The notes under the pieces: model-generated
The model's database searches: none
Seen by the model: the letters and a program-made list of their open reading frames with translations, nothing else
Told to the model about the DNA's origin: nothing
Assembly: GCA_016722945.1 (NCBI GenBank)
Contig: JAEQMT010000038.1
Location: forward strand, 124,001 to 188,000
Length of the DNA: 64,000 nt
Source: Desulfofustis sp. PB-SRB1
Lineage (GTDB): Bacteria > Desulfobacterota > Desulfobulbia > Desulfobulbales > Desulfocapsaceae
Direction: 5' to 3'
Translations under genes and position numbers: made by a program
Shown: one piece after another, positions 35,247 through 43,714 of the stretch
Layout: each line of letters begins with the position of its first letter
How positions within the stretch are numbered: the first letter of the stretch is position 1

Positions 35247-36052
35247 GCGCCGCGCAGATGATCACCCAGCGCGCACATGCGTCTGCGCTCCGGTTCACTC
35301 ATCTCACCCTTGTCGAGTTCGTCCAGGTTCTCGTTGAGCATGGCGAGGTTTTTCACCCCCATCATACAGCAATCTATCTCGGGACGGCTCAACACAAAGC
35401 GATAACAATCGCCGGCGCTGGCGGGAGGAGTATCAGGTTTTGCCTTGCCAGACCTTACCAGTTTACCCCAGCAGGTGGCGGTAAAAGAAATCAACCCGAT
35501 ATCTGTATCGGCAACATAAGGGAAAATATCCTGCTCGGCGCCCCGATGCACCGCGTTGTAGCGGAAATGGATCACGTCTACCAGCGGATCAAGGGCCAGT
35601 TCGGCGACCAAAGCCCGGTTGTGGGTGGTTAGCCCCACCGCCCGGATAAGACCGCGCTGTTTGGCCTCCGCGGCCCAATCCAAAATCCGCTTGGGCGGGC
35701 GTTTCGGATAGTAGCCCAGCAGCAGGACATCGATATATTCGGTGCCCAGGCGGCGCAGGGCGGTGTGGAGAAAATAGTTGCTCCACAGCTTCAGATGCGA
35801 GTAGCTCAAGAGCCCGACCACAATGTCCTGCCGCCGGTCAGCGGTTATGGTGTTTTTGAAAAAGTCCACAAAAGGGCGTGATCTGCCGCGAATGAAGGTG
35901 CCCCAGGTAAAATAGTTGCAACCCCGCTCAAACGCCGCTGAAAAGACCCGTTCATCGGCGCCGAAACTGGAAGAGATGCCGATTCGGCTGACCGCAACAC
36001 CGGTTGCGCCAAGCGGGCGGCGAATAGCTGCAAATGATGCGGAGTCAGGCAT
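35243..36052 (-). CDS. Aldo/keto-reductase-like protein with degraded catalytic tetrad
   Basis: 269 residues from the ATG at 36052 (MPDSASFAAIRRPLGATGVAVSRIG); the open frame extends to 36157 but overlaps the upstream gene deeply. The AKR barrel is evident: ALRRLGTEYIDVLLLGYYPKRPPKRILDWAAEAKQRGLIRAVGLTTHNRALV and RFVLSRPEIDCCMMGVKNLAMLNENLD. However the usual catalytic residues are not where expected: the DxxxxYG motif reads NYFTWGTF, the active-site His position reads GYY. The protein may bind NADP(H) without normal reductase activity, or use different residues. It overlaps the IscU-like gene stop by eight bases. Confidence 0.8.
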   Translation of the reverse strand: MPDSASFAAIRRPLGATGVAVSRIGISSSFGADERVFSAAFERGCNYFTWGTFIRGRSRPFVDFFKNTITADRRQDIVVGLLSYSHLKLWSNYFLHTALRRLGTEYIDVLLLGYYPKRPPKRILDWAAEAKQRGLIRAVGLTTHNRALVAELALDPLVDVIHFRYNAVHRGAEQDIFPYVADTDIGLISFTATCWGKLVRSGKAKPDTPPASAGDCYRFVLSRPEIDCCMMGVKNLAMLNENLDELDKGEMSEPERRRMCALGDHLRGA

Positions 36053-36467
36053 GAGCTCCGGTCGCGGCGGGATTTTTGTAATACTCACGTACCGCCTGAT
36101 GCAGGGTGGTCTCGGCAAGCTGGGCACAGTGCAGATGACTGTCCGGTAGTGACCCAATGTGGTCGATAATATCCATCATGCTGATGGCTTTGAGTTCCGC
36201 CGCGGTTTTCCCATACGCCAGCAGAGCCGCCGCCTCGATACAGGTGCGGCTGGTGGCGCAGCCGTCGGTCCAGAAATGGGTGCGGGCCACCCGGTCACCC
36301 TCCATTTTGAACGACAATTCCATGGTATCCCCGCAGTTGCCGGTGACCCGTGCATGGCCGTCAGCGCCGACCACAGATGAGCCGCCGAGCAGATAGCTCA
36401 ACAGAAACCAGATAAGGCCAAAGCCGAGCATTACCACGACGACAACGAGGATTGACACTGCACTCAT
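36045..36467 (-). CDS. Membrane-anchored IscU/NifU-N-like protein
   Basis: 140 residues. One N-terminal transmembrane segment (VSILVVVVVMLGFGLIWFLLSYLLGG, about 4-29) is followed by an IscU-like domain with all three cysteine regions: GNCGDTMEL (Cys about 44), GCATSRTCIEAAA (Cys about 69 and 75) and HLHCAQLAETTLHQAV (Cys about 112). Ordinary IscU and NifU are soluble scaffolds for Fe-S clusters; an N-terminal membrane anchor is unusual. It is translationally coupled to the AKR-like gene. It could provide a cluster or a sulfur-binding site at the membrane; the orientation is not clear from sequence. Confidence 0.82.
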   Translation of the reverse strand: MSAVSILVVVVVMLGFGLIWFLLSYLLGGSSVVGADGHARVTGNCGDTMELSFKMEGDRVARTHFWTDGCATSRTCIEAAALLAYGKTAAELKAISMMDIIDHIGSLPDSHLHCAQLAETTLHQAVREYYKNPAATGAHA

Positions 36468-36485
36468 AGCGATAATTGCGGTAGC

Positions 36486-36902
36486 TCAGACGCTTCCGGC
36501 AGCCTGACACGCCTCATCGATGCGTGCGATGACATAGTCGAGCAGCATCTGGTTGTCGTCCTCCACATCAAAACAGAGGCCGTTTTCACCAAGCAGACCG
36601 CCGGGGACAAAATCACCGCGCTCCTCCGGATCGCTGATCATGTCCTGATAAAAACAGACGGAAAGCCAGCGCGGCTCATCGACAATGATATCGATCATCA
36701 CAAAGAGGGGACGGTCATCCGCGCTTTTTTGCGAGATTCCCCGCAGAGAATATGAAATACCCGGTCGGGCTTGAAATTCCGTCAAGACCTCAGGGATTCC
36801 GCCAAGATGATCTTTCAGCGTTGTGAAGGCCCGCAGGGCCTGCCCGGAATCAGCCGGCCACCGGGCGATAACGTCTTCGACAGTAGGTGAATCTGCAGCC
36901 AT
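36486..36902 (-). CDS. Unknown soluble protein, first gene of the operon
   Basis: 138 residues, acidic, without membrane segments or signal peptide. I do not recognise the family; notable blocks are RPLFVMIDIIVDEPRWLSVCFYQDMISDPEERGDFVPGGLLGENGLCFDVE, well structured and with two Cys. It starts at an ATG 36902 facing the divergent regulatory region and is 18 bases before the IscU-like gene, so it belongs to the operon. It may be a specific component of that pathway. Confidence 0.7.
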   Translation of the reverse strand: MAADSPTVEDVIARWPADSGQALRAFTTLKDHLGGIPEVLTEFQARPGISYSLRGISQKSADDRPLFVMIDIIVDEPRWLSVCFYQDMISDPEERGDFVPGGLLGENGLCFDVEDDNQMLLDYVIARIDEACQAAGSV

Positions 36903-36958
36903 ATGAACCCTTTCATCAATCGCGGAAACCGTTCAATCACTTGATTTTCGCGGGCGAT

Positions 36959-37122
36959 AGCTACCCTCATGCCCGCTACCCAAATTTCTTAATACTTACG
37001 GCTTCACCGCCTGCCTGTCAACCAGACCTGAATGTGTCGTCAGCAAATTCGCCTTACAGATTATGAGAGAAACGGGTAAAAGCTACCCATGTAGTTTCCG
37101 GTTCCGGGTAATTTCTACCCGG
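36959..37122. promoter_or_regulatory. Divergent regulatory region with GGGTAA-N3-CTACCC palindromes
   Basis: Two 15-bp inverted repeats, GGGTAAAAGCTACCC (37074-37088) and GGGTAATTTCTACCC (37106-37120, extended to CCGGGTAATTTCTACCCGG at 37104-37122), have centres 32 bases apart, three helical turns. Two half-sites GCTACCC lie at 36960-36966 and 36975-36981 near the other gene. The region separates the 11-gene operon (36902 leftward) from the DUF4405 gene (37288 rightward), so one dimeric regulator could control both. The regulator is not in the window. Confidence 0.6.
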
Positions 37123-37287
37123 CTCCCCCTCTCGCTCCTTGCCCGCCAACGCATAGTGATTATCAGAATGCCTCCATCAACACGGGCCTGTACGATACAT
37201 TAAGAAATTTACATTTTAGGCACATTTTTTGCCTTTTCTCGGACTCATGGTTTTTATATCTCATCATACACCATACGGAGTAAGCCA

Positions 37288-38142
37288 ATGAACATGCGTA
37301 AAATTACCTCGATGACCATGCTGCTGTCGCTGATTGTGCTGATCATCAACTCCATTGTCCTCTACGTGGTGCCCGAAGGACGGGTGGCGTACTGGGCTGA
37401 CTGGCGTTTTCTGGGCCTGACCAAGGAGGACTGGGGGGCACAGCACACCACCGTCGGCTTTCTCTTCGTCTTTGCCGGTCTGCTGCATCTTTATTACAAC
37501 TGGAATCCTATCCTCGCCTATATGAAAAACAAGGCACGCCAGATCAAGGTCTTTACCGGCCCTTTCAACGTCGCTCTGGCGATCACCGTGATCTTCGTGG
37601 TGGGTACCTATTTTCATATCCCACCGATGAGCACCATACTGGAAATCTCCGGACATTTTAAAAACGCCGCCTCTGAAAAATACGGCGAGCCACCCTATGG
37701 CCACGCCGAATCTTCATCACTTGCGATGTTCACCAAACGCGAGGGGCTCGACCTTGAAACATCTCTGGTTTTGCTGAAATCGGCCGGGTTTCAATTTGGT
37801 GATGAAAAAGACACTATCAAGGAAATAGCAGCTACCAACGAGGTGGCGCCACAGGTGATCTATGAAGCGATCAAACCCGCCACCATCCAGGCTGCTGCAC
37901 CAGCACCCGGTGAACCGATCCCTTTCCCGGACGCCCCGCAAGCCGGCTGGGGCAAGAAAATTCTCGCTGATGTGTGCGCCGAATATGACCTTGATGTAAA
38001 CGAGATAGTCGCCGCGTTTGCCGCCCGCAACATTGATGCTAACGCCGACATGGCCATTAAAGACATCGCCGCCGGCGCCGAAATGGAACCCATGCAACTC
38101 TTTGAGGTGTTGCACGAAATTGTCAACAACTCCGATCAGTGA
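37288..38142 (+). CDS. DUF4405 membrane protein with C-terminal helical extension
   Basis: 284 residues. The first 110 residues contain three membrane segments in the DUF4405 pattern with histidines that could ligate haem (AQHTTVGFLFVFAGLLHLYYNW), as in cytochrome-b-like proteins; the remaining 170 residues are soluble, with repeated helical units such as TIKEIAATNEVAPQVIYEAIKP and GWGKKILADVCAEYDLDVNEIVAAF. The start has GGAG seven bases upstream and downstream of the palindromic region, so it may be co-regulated with the divergent operon. The 3' end overlaps the convergent EamA gene by 20 bases. Confidence 0.8.
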   Translation: MNMRKITSMTMLLSLIVLIINSIVLYVVPEGRVAYWADWRFLGLTKEDWGAQHTTVGFLFVFAGLLHLYYNWNPILAYMKNKARQIKVFTGPFNVALAITVIFVVGTYFHIPPMSTILEISGHFKNAASEKYGEPPYGHAESSSLAMFTKREGLDLETSLVLLKSAGFQFGDEKDTIKEIAATNEVAPQVIYEAIKPATIQAAAPAPGEPIPFPDAPQAGWGKKILADVCAEYDLDVNEIVAAFAARNIDANADMAIKDIAAGAEMEPMQLFEVLHEIVNNSDQ

Positions 38143-39031
38143 GAGCACCGGCGTCGCCCGACTCGGTGGTGCTGAGCAAGGTCTTGGCAATCCCGCTGAT
38201 AATGATCAGCGCGCAGCCGGCCGCCTGCATGGTGTTCAGATGCTGGCCGAACAGGGTCCAGCCAAAGACAACCACCGCCACCGGTTCGGTGTAGGCGATG
38301 GTGCCGAAGGTGGCGGCGGACAACCGGCTCAGGGCAACAACCGCCAGCAGGATGGCGAGAAAGCCGGGAAACAGGCCGATTCCGAACAGCCAGGGAATCT
38401 CATCAGTGCCAATTGTGGAAAACGAACCGGCGGCCCACGGCAGCATCAGGCAGGCACCGGCCAGCATCGCATAAAAGGTCCGGTTGTAGACATGCACCGA
38501 GGCTGAGATGAGACGGTTGTTGAGAATAAACCCGGCATAGCAGGTCATGGCCGCAAGACCGAGGCCTACCCCGATAAACTCGCGGCTCTTGCTGGAAATC
38601 TCAATATTGAATTCCATCATCATGCCAAACCCCAGCAGAGCGAGCAGAATCAGAGAGACCGATAGAGGCGTCAGTCGCTCTCCCATAAAAAAATGGGCCA
38701 CCACCGAGGCCACCGGTGGCGCCAGGTAGATGAGCATGATGGCGTTGGCCATGGTGGTATGATTCATCGCCTGCACGTAGAAGATGATAAATCCGGCCAG
38801 AAAGGCACCGTTTATCAGCACCGCCGCACACGGCCATCCCTTCAATGAGCTGCCGGCGCCGGTGGCCGCCGCAAAGGCGCCCATGAAGGCGGCACCCAGA
38901 AAGAGCCGGAAAAAGGTGATTATTTCCGCCGGCAACCCGGTAAGCTTTGAAAACACGCCGATGGTTGCCATCAGCACGGCGGAAAAAAATGCGCAGAGCA
39001 AGGCGGAATATGGTGGTGCGTTTGACGGCAT
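38123..39031 (-). CDS. EamA-family (DMT superfamily) transporter
   Basis: 302 residues with ten predicted membrane segments organised as two EamA repeats: FFRLFLGAAFMGAFAA, AMNHTTMANAIMLIYLAPPVASVVAHFFMGERLTPL (first repeat end) and LSRLSAATFGTIAYTEPVAVVVFGWTLFGQHLNTMQAAGCALIIISGI (second). Such proteins export amino acids or other metabolites. It is monocistronic and convergent with the DUF4405 gene. Confidence 0.9.
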   Translation of the reverse strand: MPSNAPPYSALLCAFFSAVLMATIGVFSKLTGLPAEIITFFRLFLGAAFMGAFAAATGAGSSLKGWPCAAVLINGAFLAGFIIFYVQAMNHTTMANAIMLIYLAPPVASVVAHFFMGERLTPLSVSLILLALLGFGMMMEFNIEISSKSREFIGVGLGLAAMTCYAGFILNNRLISASVHVYNRTFYAMLAGACLMLPWAAGSFSTIGTDEIPWLFGIGLFPGFLAILLAVVALSRLSAATFGTIAYTEPVAVVVFGWTLFGQHLNTMQAAGCALIIISGIAKTLLSTTESGDAGALTDRSC

Positions 39032-39046
39032 GGTAATCTGAGCCGG

Positions 39047-40260
39047 CTAGATCTCAGCGGGCATTTTCGAGACCGGCGGTGCATTCAATGAATTGACCGC
39101 CGCCGCAAGCCCTTCCAGCGTGCAGGCAAACATTGGAAACAAAGAAGAAATATGGGAGATGGTGGGGCTGGCCGCCCACCGCCAGGCGGGTAGCGGATTG
39201 AGCCAGACCCGCCGGGGAAAACGTTCGGCGAGCAGACGTAGGCGCATGGTGCTGGGCTGACCGCTACGCTCCCCGGCATGGATGGAACCTTCGCTGATCA
39301 TCAGCTCATACGGCGCCATGTGGGCATCGCCGACGATAAGCAGTCTGCTATCGCGGCTATGGTCATGCATATCCTCGATGCGCACGGGATGACGACGCCG
39401 GGCGGGATCGCGCCACACCACATCGTAGATAGTGTTGTGAAAGTAGTAGGTGGTGAGTCGCTTGAAACGGGCGCCGGCCTGATCGAAGAGGGCCTGCACA
39501 AGTTCAACGTAAGGATCCATCGACCAGCCACCGTTGTCAATGGCAAGCACTACCTCCAGCCGGTCAACCGGGCGCGGCGGAAGACCACCTCGATATCGCC
39601 GCCGTTGTTGACGGTGGCCGCTACCGACGCCTCCACGTCGAGACGGGTAGCCGCACCGGCGGCAACCAGATGGCGCAGACGGGTAAGCCCCTCACTCCAG
39701 GTTGCGGTGTTCAACGGAGAATCGATATCGTAATCTTTATACCGACGATCACGCGCCACCAGCAGGGCCGACTGATTGAGTCCGCCTCCGCCGACCCGCA
39801 AACCGCCGTAATAGCGACCGGAATGACCGGTGGGCGAAGTGCCGCCGGTGCCGATCCAGGTGTTGCCGCCGTGATGCGCGCCCTGCTGCTCCTCCAGCCG
39901 GGCCTTGAAATATGCCAATAACTCTTCTCTGCTCATCCGGCTCAACTCATCCTCATCAATTCCCAACAGGGCGGCCGCCGTCTCAGGCTCAAGCAGCCAC
40001 TGTTCCAGCAGTGCATGAGCAAAGAGATCGTCCTCATCTTCGCAAAGCACCATCTCAACGCCTGCAAAGAGATGAGCGAAGACCTGGTCGTAACGATCAA
40101 AATAGAGCTCAGATTTTACCAGGATAGTCCGGGCCGCCACATAGAGTTCATCGAGACTGGCGATCTGGCCGACCGCCAGGGCCTGCTGAAGACGCAGAAA
40201 TGAGGTTGGCGTAACGGGGACGCCATGCTCCCGCAGCAGATAGAAAAAGCGGACGAACAC
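39047..40260 (-). pseudogene. CoxE-like VWA-domain protein with a frameshift
   Basis: The upstream frame (40260 to 39550) encodes MFVRFFYLLREHGVPVTPTSFLRLQQAL... through ASVAATVNNGGDIEVVFRR and ends after an odd tail. The downstream frame (to 39047) begins RPVDRLEVVLAIDNGGWSMDPYVELVQALF and ends after LAAAVNSL. Homologues are single proteins of about 390-400 residues in which NGGDIEVVFRR and RLEVVLAIDNGG are continuous, so a one-base change near 39560-39575, a C-rich run, split the gene. The MIDAS motif DNGGWSM has Gly instead of Ser. It partners with the MoxR ATPase five bases upstream. A sequencing error is possible. Confidence 0.8.
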
Positions 40261-40264
40261 CGAT

Positions 40265-41089
40265 TCAGCGGCGCCGCTGGAGGCGCTGCAGGTCCCCGCC
40301 CTTTTTAAACAACACCCCAGGATAGGGGATCTGCTCCGCCATCAGCGCATCCGCCGTGAAATCGGGATCGGCTGAAAGGGCGCGAATCCAGTTGAGTAAC
40401 TCCCGGGTCGCCGGTTTTTTCTCGACGCCGTCCACTCTGCGTAGCCGGTAAAATGCAGATATCACCTGCTCGGCCAGGATTTTGTCCAGATCTGGGAAAT
40501 GAGCGGCAACGATATCACCCATCAGATGAGGTTCGGGGAAGGCAATATAGTGGAAATTACAGCGCCCCAGAAAGGGGTCGGAAAGGTCGCGTTTGGCGTT
40601 GGAGGTAATGATTATTACCGGGCGTACCCTGGCCCTGATCGTCTCATCCGTTTCACTGATGTCAAACTGCATCTGATCGAGCACGTCCAGCATGTCGTCC
40701 TGAAAGTCTGTGTCCGCCTTGTCGATTTCGTCAATGAGCAGCACGCAGCGCTCAGGCGAGACAAAGGCCTGACCGATCTTGCCCATACGGATGTAGTCGC
40801 CGATAGTGCCGACGTCGCGGCCGGAATCGCCGAAACGGCTGTCGTTGAGGCGGGTCAGGGCATCATAATGATAGAGCGCGTCCACCAGCTTCATGCTTGA
40901 TTTGACGTTGAGCACAATCAGCTTCATGGCGAGGCTCTCGGCAATGGCGTGGGCGAGCATAGTCTTGCCGGTACCCGGCTCCCCCTTAAGCAGCAGGGGC
41001 ATCTCCAGAGCCATGGAAATATTGACGATCTTCGCCAGTTCCGCATCCAGTACATAACGCTCGGCCCCGGTAAATGGTGCTGCTTTCAT
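40265..41089 (-). CDS. MoxR-type AAA+ ATPase
   Basis: 274 residues from the ATG at 41089 (MKAAPFTGAERYVLDAELAKIVNISMAL); the frame extends to 41215 without support. Walker A is GEPGTGKTMLAHAIAE, Walker B LLIDEIDKADTDFQDDML, sensor IITSNAKRDLSDPFLGRCNFHYIAFP. MoxR ATPases act with VWA-domain proteins as chaperone pairs that insert cofactors or assemble complexes; the VWA partner is immediately downstream but frameshifted. Confidence 0.92.
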   Translation of the reverse strand: MKAAPFTGAERYVLDAELAKIVNISMALEMPLLLKGEPGTGKTMLAHAIAESLAMKLIVLNVKSSMKLVDALYHYDALTRLNDSRFGDSGRDVGTIGDYIRMGKIGQAFVSPERCVLLIDEIDKADTDFQDDMLDVLDQMQFDISETDETIRARVRPVIIITSNAKRDLSDPFLGRCNFHYIAFPEPHLMGDIVAAHFPDLDKILAEQVISAFYRLRRVDGVEKKPATRELLNWIRALSADPDFTADALMAEQIPYPGVLFKKGGDLQRLQRRR

Positions 41090-41126
41090 AATGGAATCAT
41101 CCTCTTCATATCTTCTCATCTTACGA

Positions 41127-41753
41127 TTACGCTGATCGTACCAGCCTGATTCCCAGCCAGATAAACAATAACCCGGCGCTGTAATTGAGCATACCCATAA
41201 TGCGCCGGGAACCATGCAACCTCCGCACCATCAGGCCGGACAGCCAGACCAGGACGAAACACCAGATCGTACCGGTAGTGACAAATACCAGGCCAAGGGT
41301 TATAAACGCCCAAAACGGCGCGGTGCTGTCGGCGCCAATAAACTGCGGCATGAAGGCGAGAAAAAAGAGTGCGACCTTTGGGTTGAGCAGATTGGTGAGC
41401 ACCCCTTGCCGGTAGATGGTAACAAATCGCGGCGCCTCAATCCCATGAACGGAAGCCGGCACCGCCGGCGCCCCCACCAGCAGGCGAAGACCAAGATAGA
41501 TAAGATAGATGGCTCCCCCTGCCTTGAGATAGAAAAAGGCCGCCGCTGAATGGGCAAGAACCGCTGATATTCCCGCCGCGGCGAGCAGGGTGTGGATAAG
41601 GCATCCGCTGGATATCCCCAGCACCGAGGCAATCCCCGCGCCTCTGCCTTGGGCCATGGTGCGCCCGGTGATGTATAGGGTGTCCTGGCCCGGGGTCAGA
41701 TTGAGGACAATCGCCGCCACTACAAAGACGCCAAAATCATGAATGCCGAGCAT
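41127..41753 (-). CDS. LysE/RhtB-family amino acid exporter
   Basis: 208 residues with six predicted membrane segments. Family features: FVVAAIVLNLTPGQDTLYITGRTMAQGRGAGIASVLGISSGCLIHTLLAAAGISAVL, and GVLTNLLNPKVALFFLAFMPQFI. The substrate is presumably an amino acid such as threonine or homoserine; not resolvable here. Monocistronic. Confidence 0.92.
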   Translation of the reverse strand: MLGIHDFGVFVVAAIVLNLTPGQDTLYITGRTMAQGRGAGIASVLGISSGCLIHTLLAAAGISAVLAHSAAAFFYLKAGGAIYLIYLGLRLLVGAPAVPASVHGIEAPRFVTIYRQGVLTNLLNPKVALFFLAFMPQFIGADSTAPFWAFITLGLVFVTTGTIWCFVLVWLSGLMVRRLHGSRRIMGMLNYSAGLLFIWLGIRLVRSA

Positions 41754-41870
41754 CGGGATAAAGGGGTATATTTTTTGCTGCTCAAGCTGGTTGATTGTCT
41801 ATTCTTGCGCCTAAAGCCGATCCACTGGTATACAGTTTATCTCTTAACATATGTACCGAAAGAAACCATC

Positions 41871-42205
41871 AAGATGGAACCGTAAAAACCCCAATTACCG
41901 TCATAGTGGGGTTGACTCAAAGCAATAATCATCTGAAATTACTGGATTCACGCTGAAGCCTGCCCTTGAAGGGTGTAATCGAGGGCGGGAATGACGTTAG
42001 TGTCATGTCAAGTTTCAGATGTTCTAACATTGCGCCGTAATTTTGGTTTCCCGCAAGGCGCGAAAGAGGGCGCATAGCAGCGCTATGTAACCGACTGAGC
42101 AACGAATTCGGGTAGCCAAAAGGACAAGCAAGATTGAACAGATGAGGCTTGACAGGACACTAGCACACAAATTCAAGGTTTCTCCGATTTCATCAATCAA
42201 GGGCG
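41871..42205. repeat. Dispersed intergenic repeat (R1) carrying an inserted MITE
   Basis: AAGATGGAACCGTAAAAACCCC... through GAGGGCGGGAATGACG, interrupted by the 165-bp MITE (41998-42162) and resuming as GCACACAAATTCAAGG. It matches 55811-55970, which has the two parts joined as GACGGTAGCAAGCAAATTCAAGG. Partial copies are at 52385-52465 and 54580-54655. Confidence 0.8.
41998..42162. repeat. 165-bp TA-flanked MITE, copy A
   Basis: Terminal inverted repeats TAGTGTCATGTCAAG and, inverted, TAGTGTCCTGTCAAG. Comparison with the empty site in 55811-55970 shows that TA is duplicated, as in Tc1/mariner/IS630-type insertions. Inside is a GCGCATAGCAGCGCTATG palindrome. Copy B at 51496-51660 is the same length, in inverse orientation, about 93% identical by eye. 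Confidence 0.88.
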
Positions 42206-42260
42206 TGACGTTACCCTGACAAAAACTTAAAAGCAACCAGAACAGATCACCCCTTTTCCA

Positions 42261-42821
42261 ATGCCCACCCCCATCGCTCACACCTTGTGCGGCTATGCCT
42301 GCTACCGAACCGCCGGTCCAGGCAGCAGCAGATTTGACTGGAAACTGGCCCTGTGGGTTATGGTATTTGCCAATCTCGCCGATCTTGACTATCTGCCCGG
42401 GTTTTTCATCGGTGCCCCGAATGCGTTTCATCATGGGATGACGCACAGCATTGTTTTTGCCCTGGTTGCCGGGCTGGTCGGTGGTTTTTTGTTCAGTCGG
42501 CGCACAACTGCCGACCGGATCACATTCATAGCGCTGTTCACGGCGGTGTATTTCTCCCACATTGTGCTCGATTTCTTTACCATGGATCCCACCCCACCCT
42601 ACGGCGTGCAGCTCTTATGGCCCTTCTCTCATGACTATTTCATCTCGCCGGTATCGATCTTTCGCGACATTCATAAAGGACAGACCACCGACTCCTTTAT
42701 CGCCGGACTGACCGACGGTTACAACTTCGTCACAGCTATGATCGAGATTCTTATTCTCGTTCCGGTGATCGCGCTGATCGCCTACTGGAAAAAAAGGTGT
42801 TCCAGAATACCGACCAGGTAA
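42261..42821 (+). CDS. Membrane metal-dependent hydrolase (YdjM/DUF457-like)
   Basis: 186 residues with four to five membrane segments. MPTPIAHTLCGYACYR, FANLADLDYLPGFF and FHHGMTHSIVFALVAG carry the conserved H..D.D..H..H residues of the DUF457 family. Function uncertain, possibly phospholipid or stress related. It is followed by a palindrome (GAGAAATGGC...GCCATTTCTC, 42839-42870) shared with the convergent neighbour, which looks like a bidirectional terminator. Confidence 0.88.
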   Translation: MPTPIAHTLCGYACYRTAGPGSSRFDWKLALWVMVFANLADLDYLPGFFIGAPNAFHHGMTHSIVFALVAGLVGGFLFSRRTTADRITFIALFTAVYFSHIVLDFFTMDPTPPYGVQLLWPFSHDYFISPVSIFRDIHKGQTTDSFIAGLTDGYNFVTAMIEILILVPVIALIAYWKKRCSRIPTR

Positions 42822-42837
42822 AAAAGGAAGGAAGCCT

Positions 42838-42872
42838 TGAGAAATGGCATATTCGATACGGCCATTTCTCAA
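42838..42872. terminator. Bidirectional terminator hairpin
   Basis: CTTGAGAAATGGC pairs with GCCATTTCTCAAG around ATATTCGATACG; it lies between convergent genes and is followed by a short T-run on the plus strand and preceded by A-rich sequence. Confidence 0.75.
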
Positions 42873-42885
42873 GGTTTCTAAAAAA

Positions 42886-43545
42886 TCAGTGGGGCTTATC
42901 ACTGACCGCCTGGCGGGCGGCCACGCTGAGGCTCAGAAGCCCGCGCAAGAGTTCGGCCCGCTCGTCAAGGCCGACGGTCTCTATGAGGGCCTGCTTTTCC
43001 TCCGGTTCAAGCGGCAGATGGGTGCACAGCAGATTGACCAGATCGGTTTCACCAAGTTTATTCAGATCTTTCCAGGAAATATCCAGTTGCCGCAGCTCCG
43101 TGTAGGTTCGCAGGGTATCGAGAAAGGTTTCACGGTTGGACAACTCGCCCCCGGTTTCATCATAGTCGGTGGCAAATCGTCCCCAATCGGCGGCAACGCG
43201 GCGGTACCCCCTCTGTCCTTCGACCTCTTCGGAAACGGTAAAGCGACACACTCCGGTCAGCACCATAACGATTCGCCCATCGTTTGACTCACTGTATGAG
43301 GTGATGCGGCCGGCACTGCCCACCCGCTGCAGCTCCGGCTCAAACTCCTCATCATTGCGAACCGGCTGGATCATGCCGATGATGTGATTGCTGGCCAGCG
43401 CATCTTCAACCATGTTGAGATAGCGCGGTTCGAAAATGTTGAGCGGCAACTGCGTGCCCGGCATAACCACCACCCCGGCCAGTGGAAATACGGGAAGTGA
43501 GTCGGGCAAGGACGCGAAATCTGGAAAAAACGGTGAGCGGGACAT
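42886..43545 (-). CDS. Lon protease substrate-binding-domain (LonB_N-like) protein
   Basis: 219 residues: LPVFPLAGVVVMPGTQLPLNIFEPRYLNMVEDALASNHIIGMIQP is the LON_substr_bdg domain, followed by GRITSYSESNDGRIVMVLTGVCRFTV and a helical C-terminus. No ATPase or protease domain is present; these short proteins are common and of uncertain function. Monocistronic, divergent from the GyrI-like gene. Confidence 0.92.
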   Translation of the reverse strand: MSRSPFFPDFASLPDSLPVFPLAGVVVMPGTQLPLNIFEPRYLNMVEDALASNHIIGMIQPVRNDEEFEPELQRVGSAGRITSYSESNDGRIVMVLTGVCRFTVSEEVEGQRGYRRVAADWGRFATDYDETGGELSNRETFLDTLRTYTELRQLDISWKDLNKLGETDLVNLLCTHLPLEPEEKQALIETVGLDERAELLRGLLSLSVAARQAVSDKPH

Positions 43546-43714
43546 CTTTTATAACTCCATGGAAAAAGGGAAATATAACAGGTAATACGTTTACCTTGAT
43601 AAAGTTATATTTGATTTACAACATTAAAATAAGCAGCAATTGATCCGAAATCAGCAATACCGATCGTAAAACCGATGAACAGGCCGAGAACCTTAAAAAA
43701 ACCTCTTATACACG

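Noticed and set aside
41760-42260. Small RNA gene in the repeat-rich gap
   Set aside because: Explained by the R1 repeat and the nested MITE.
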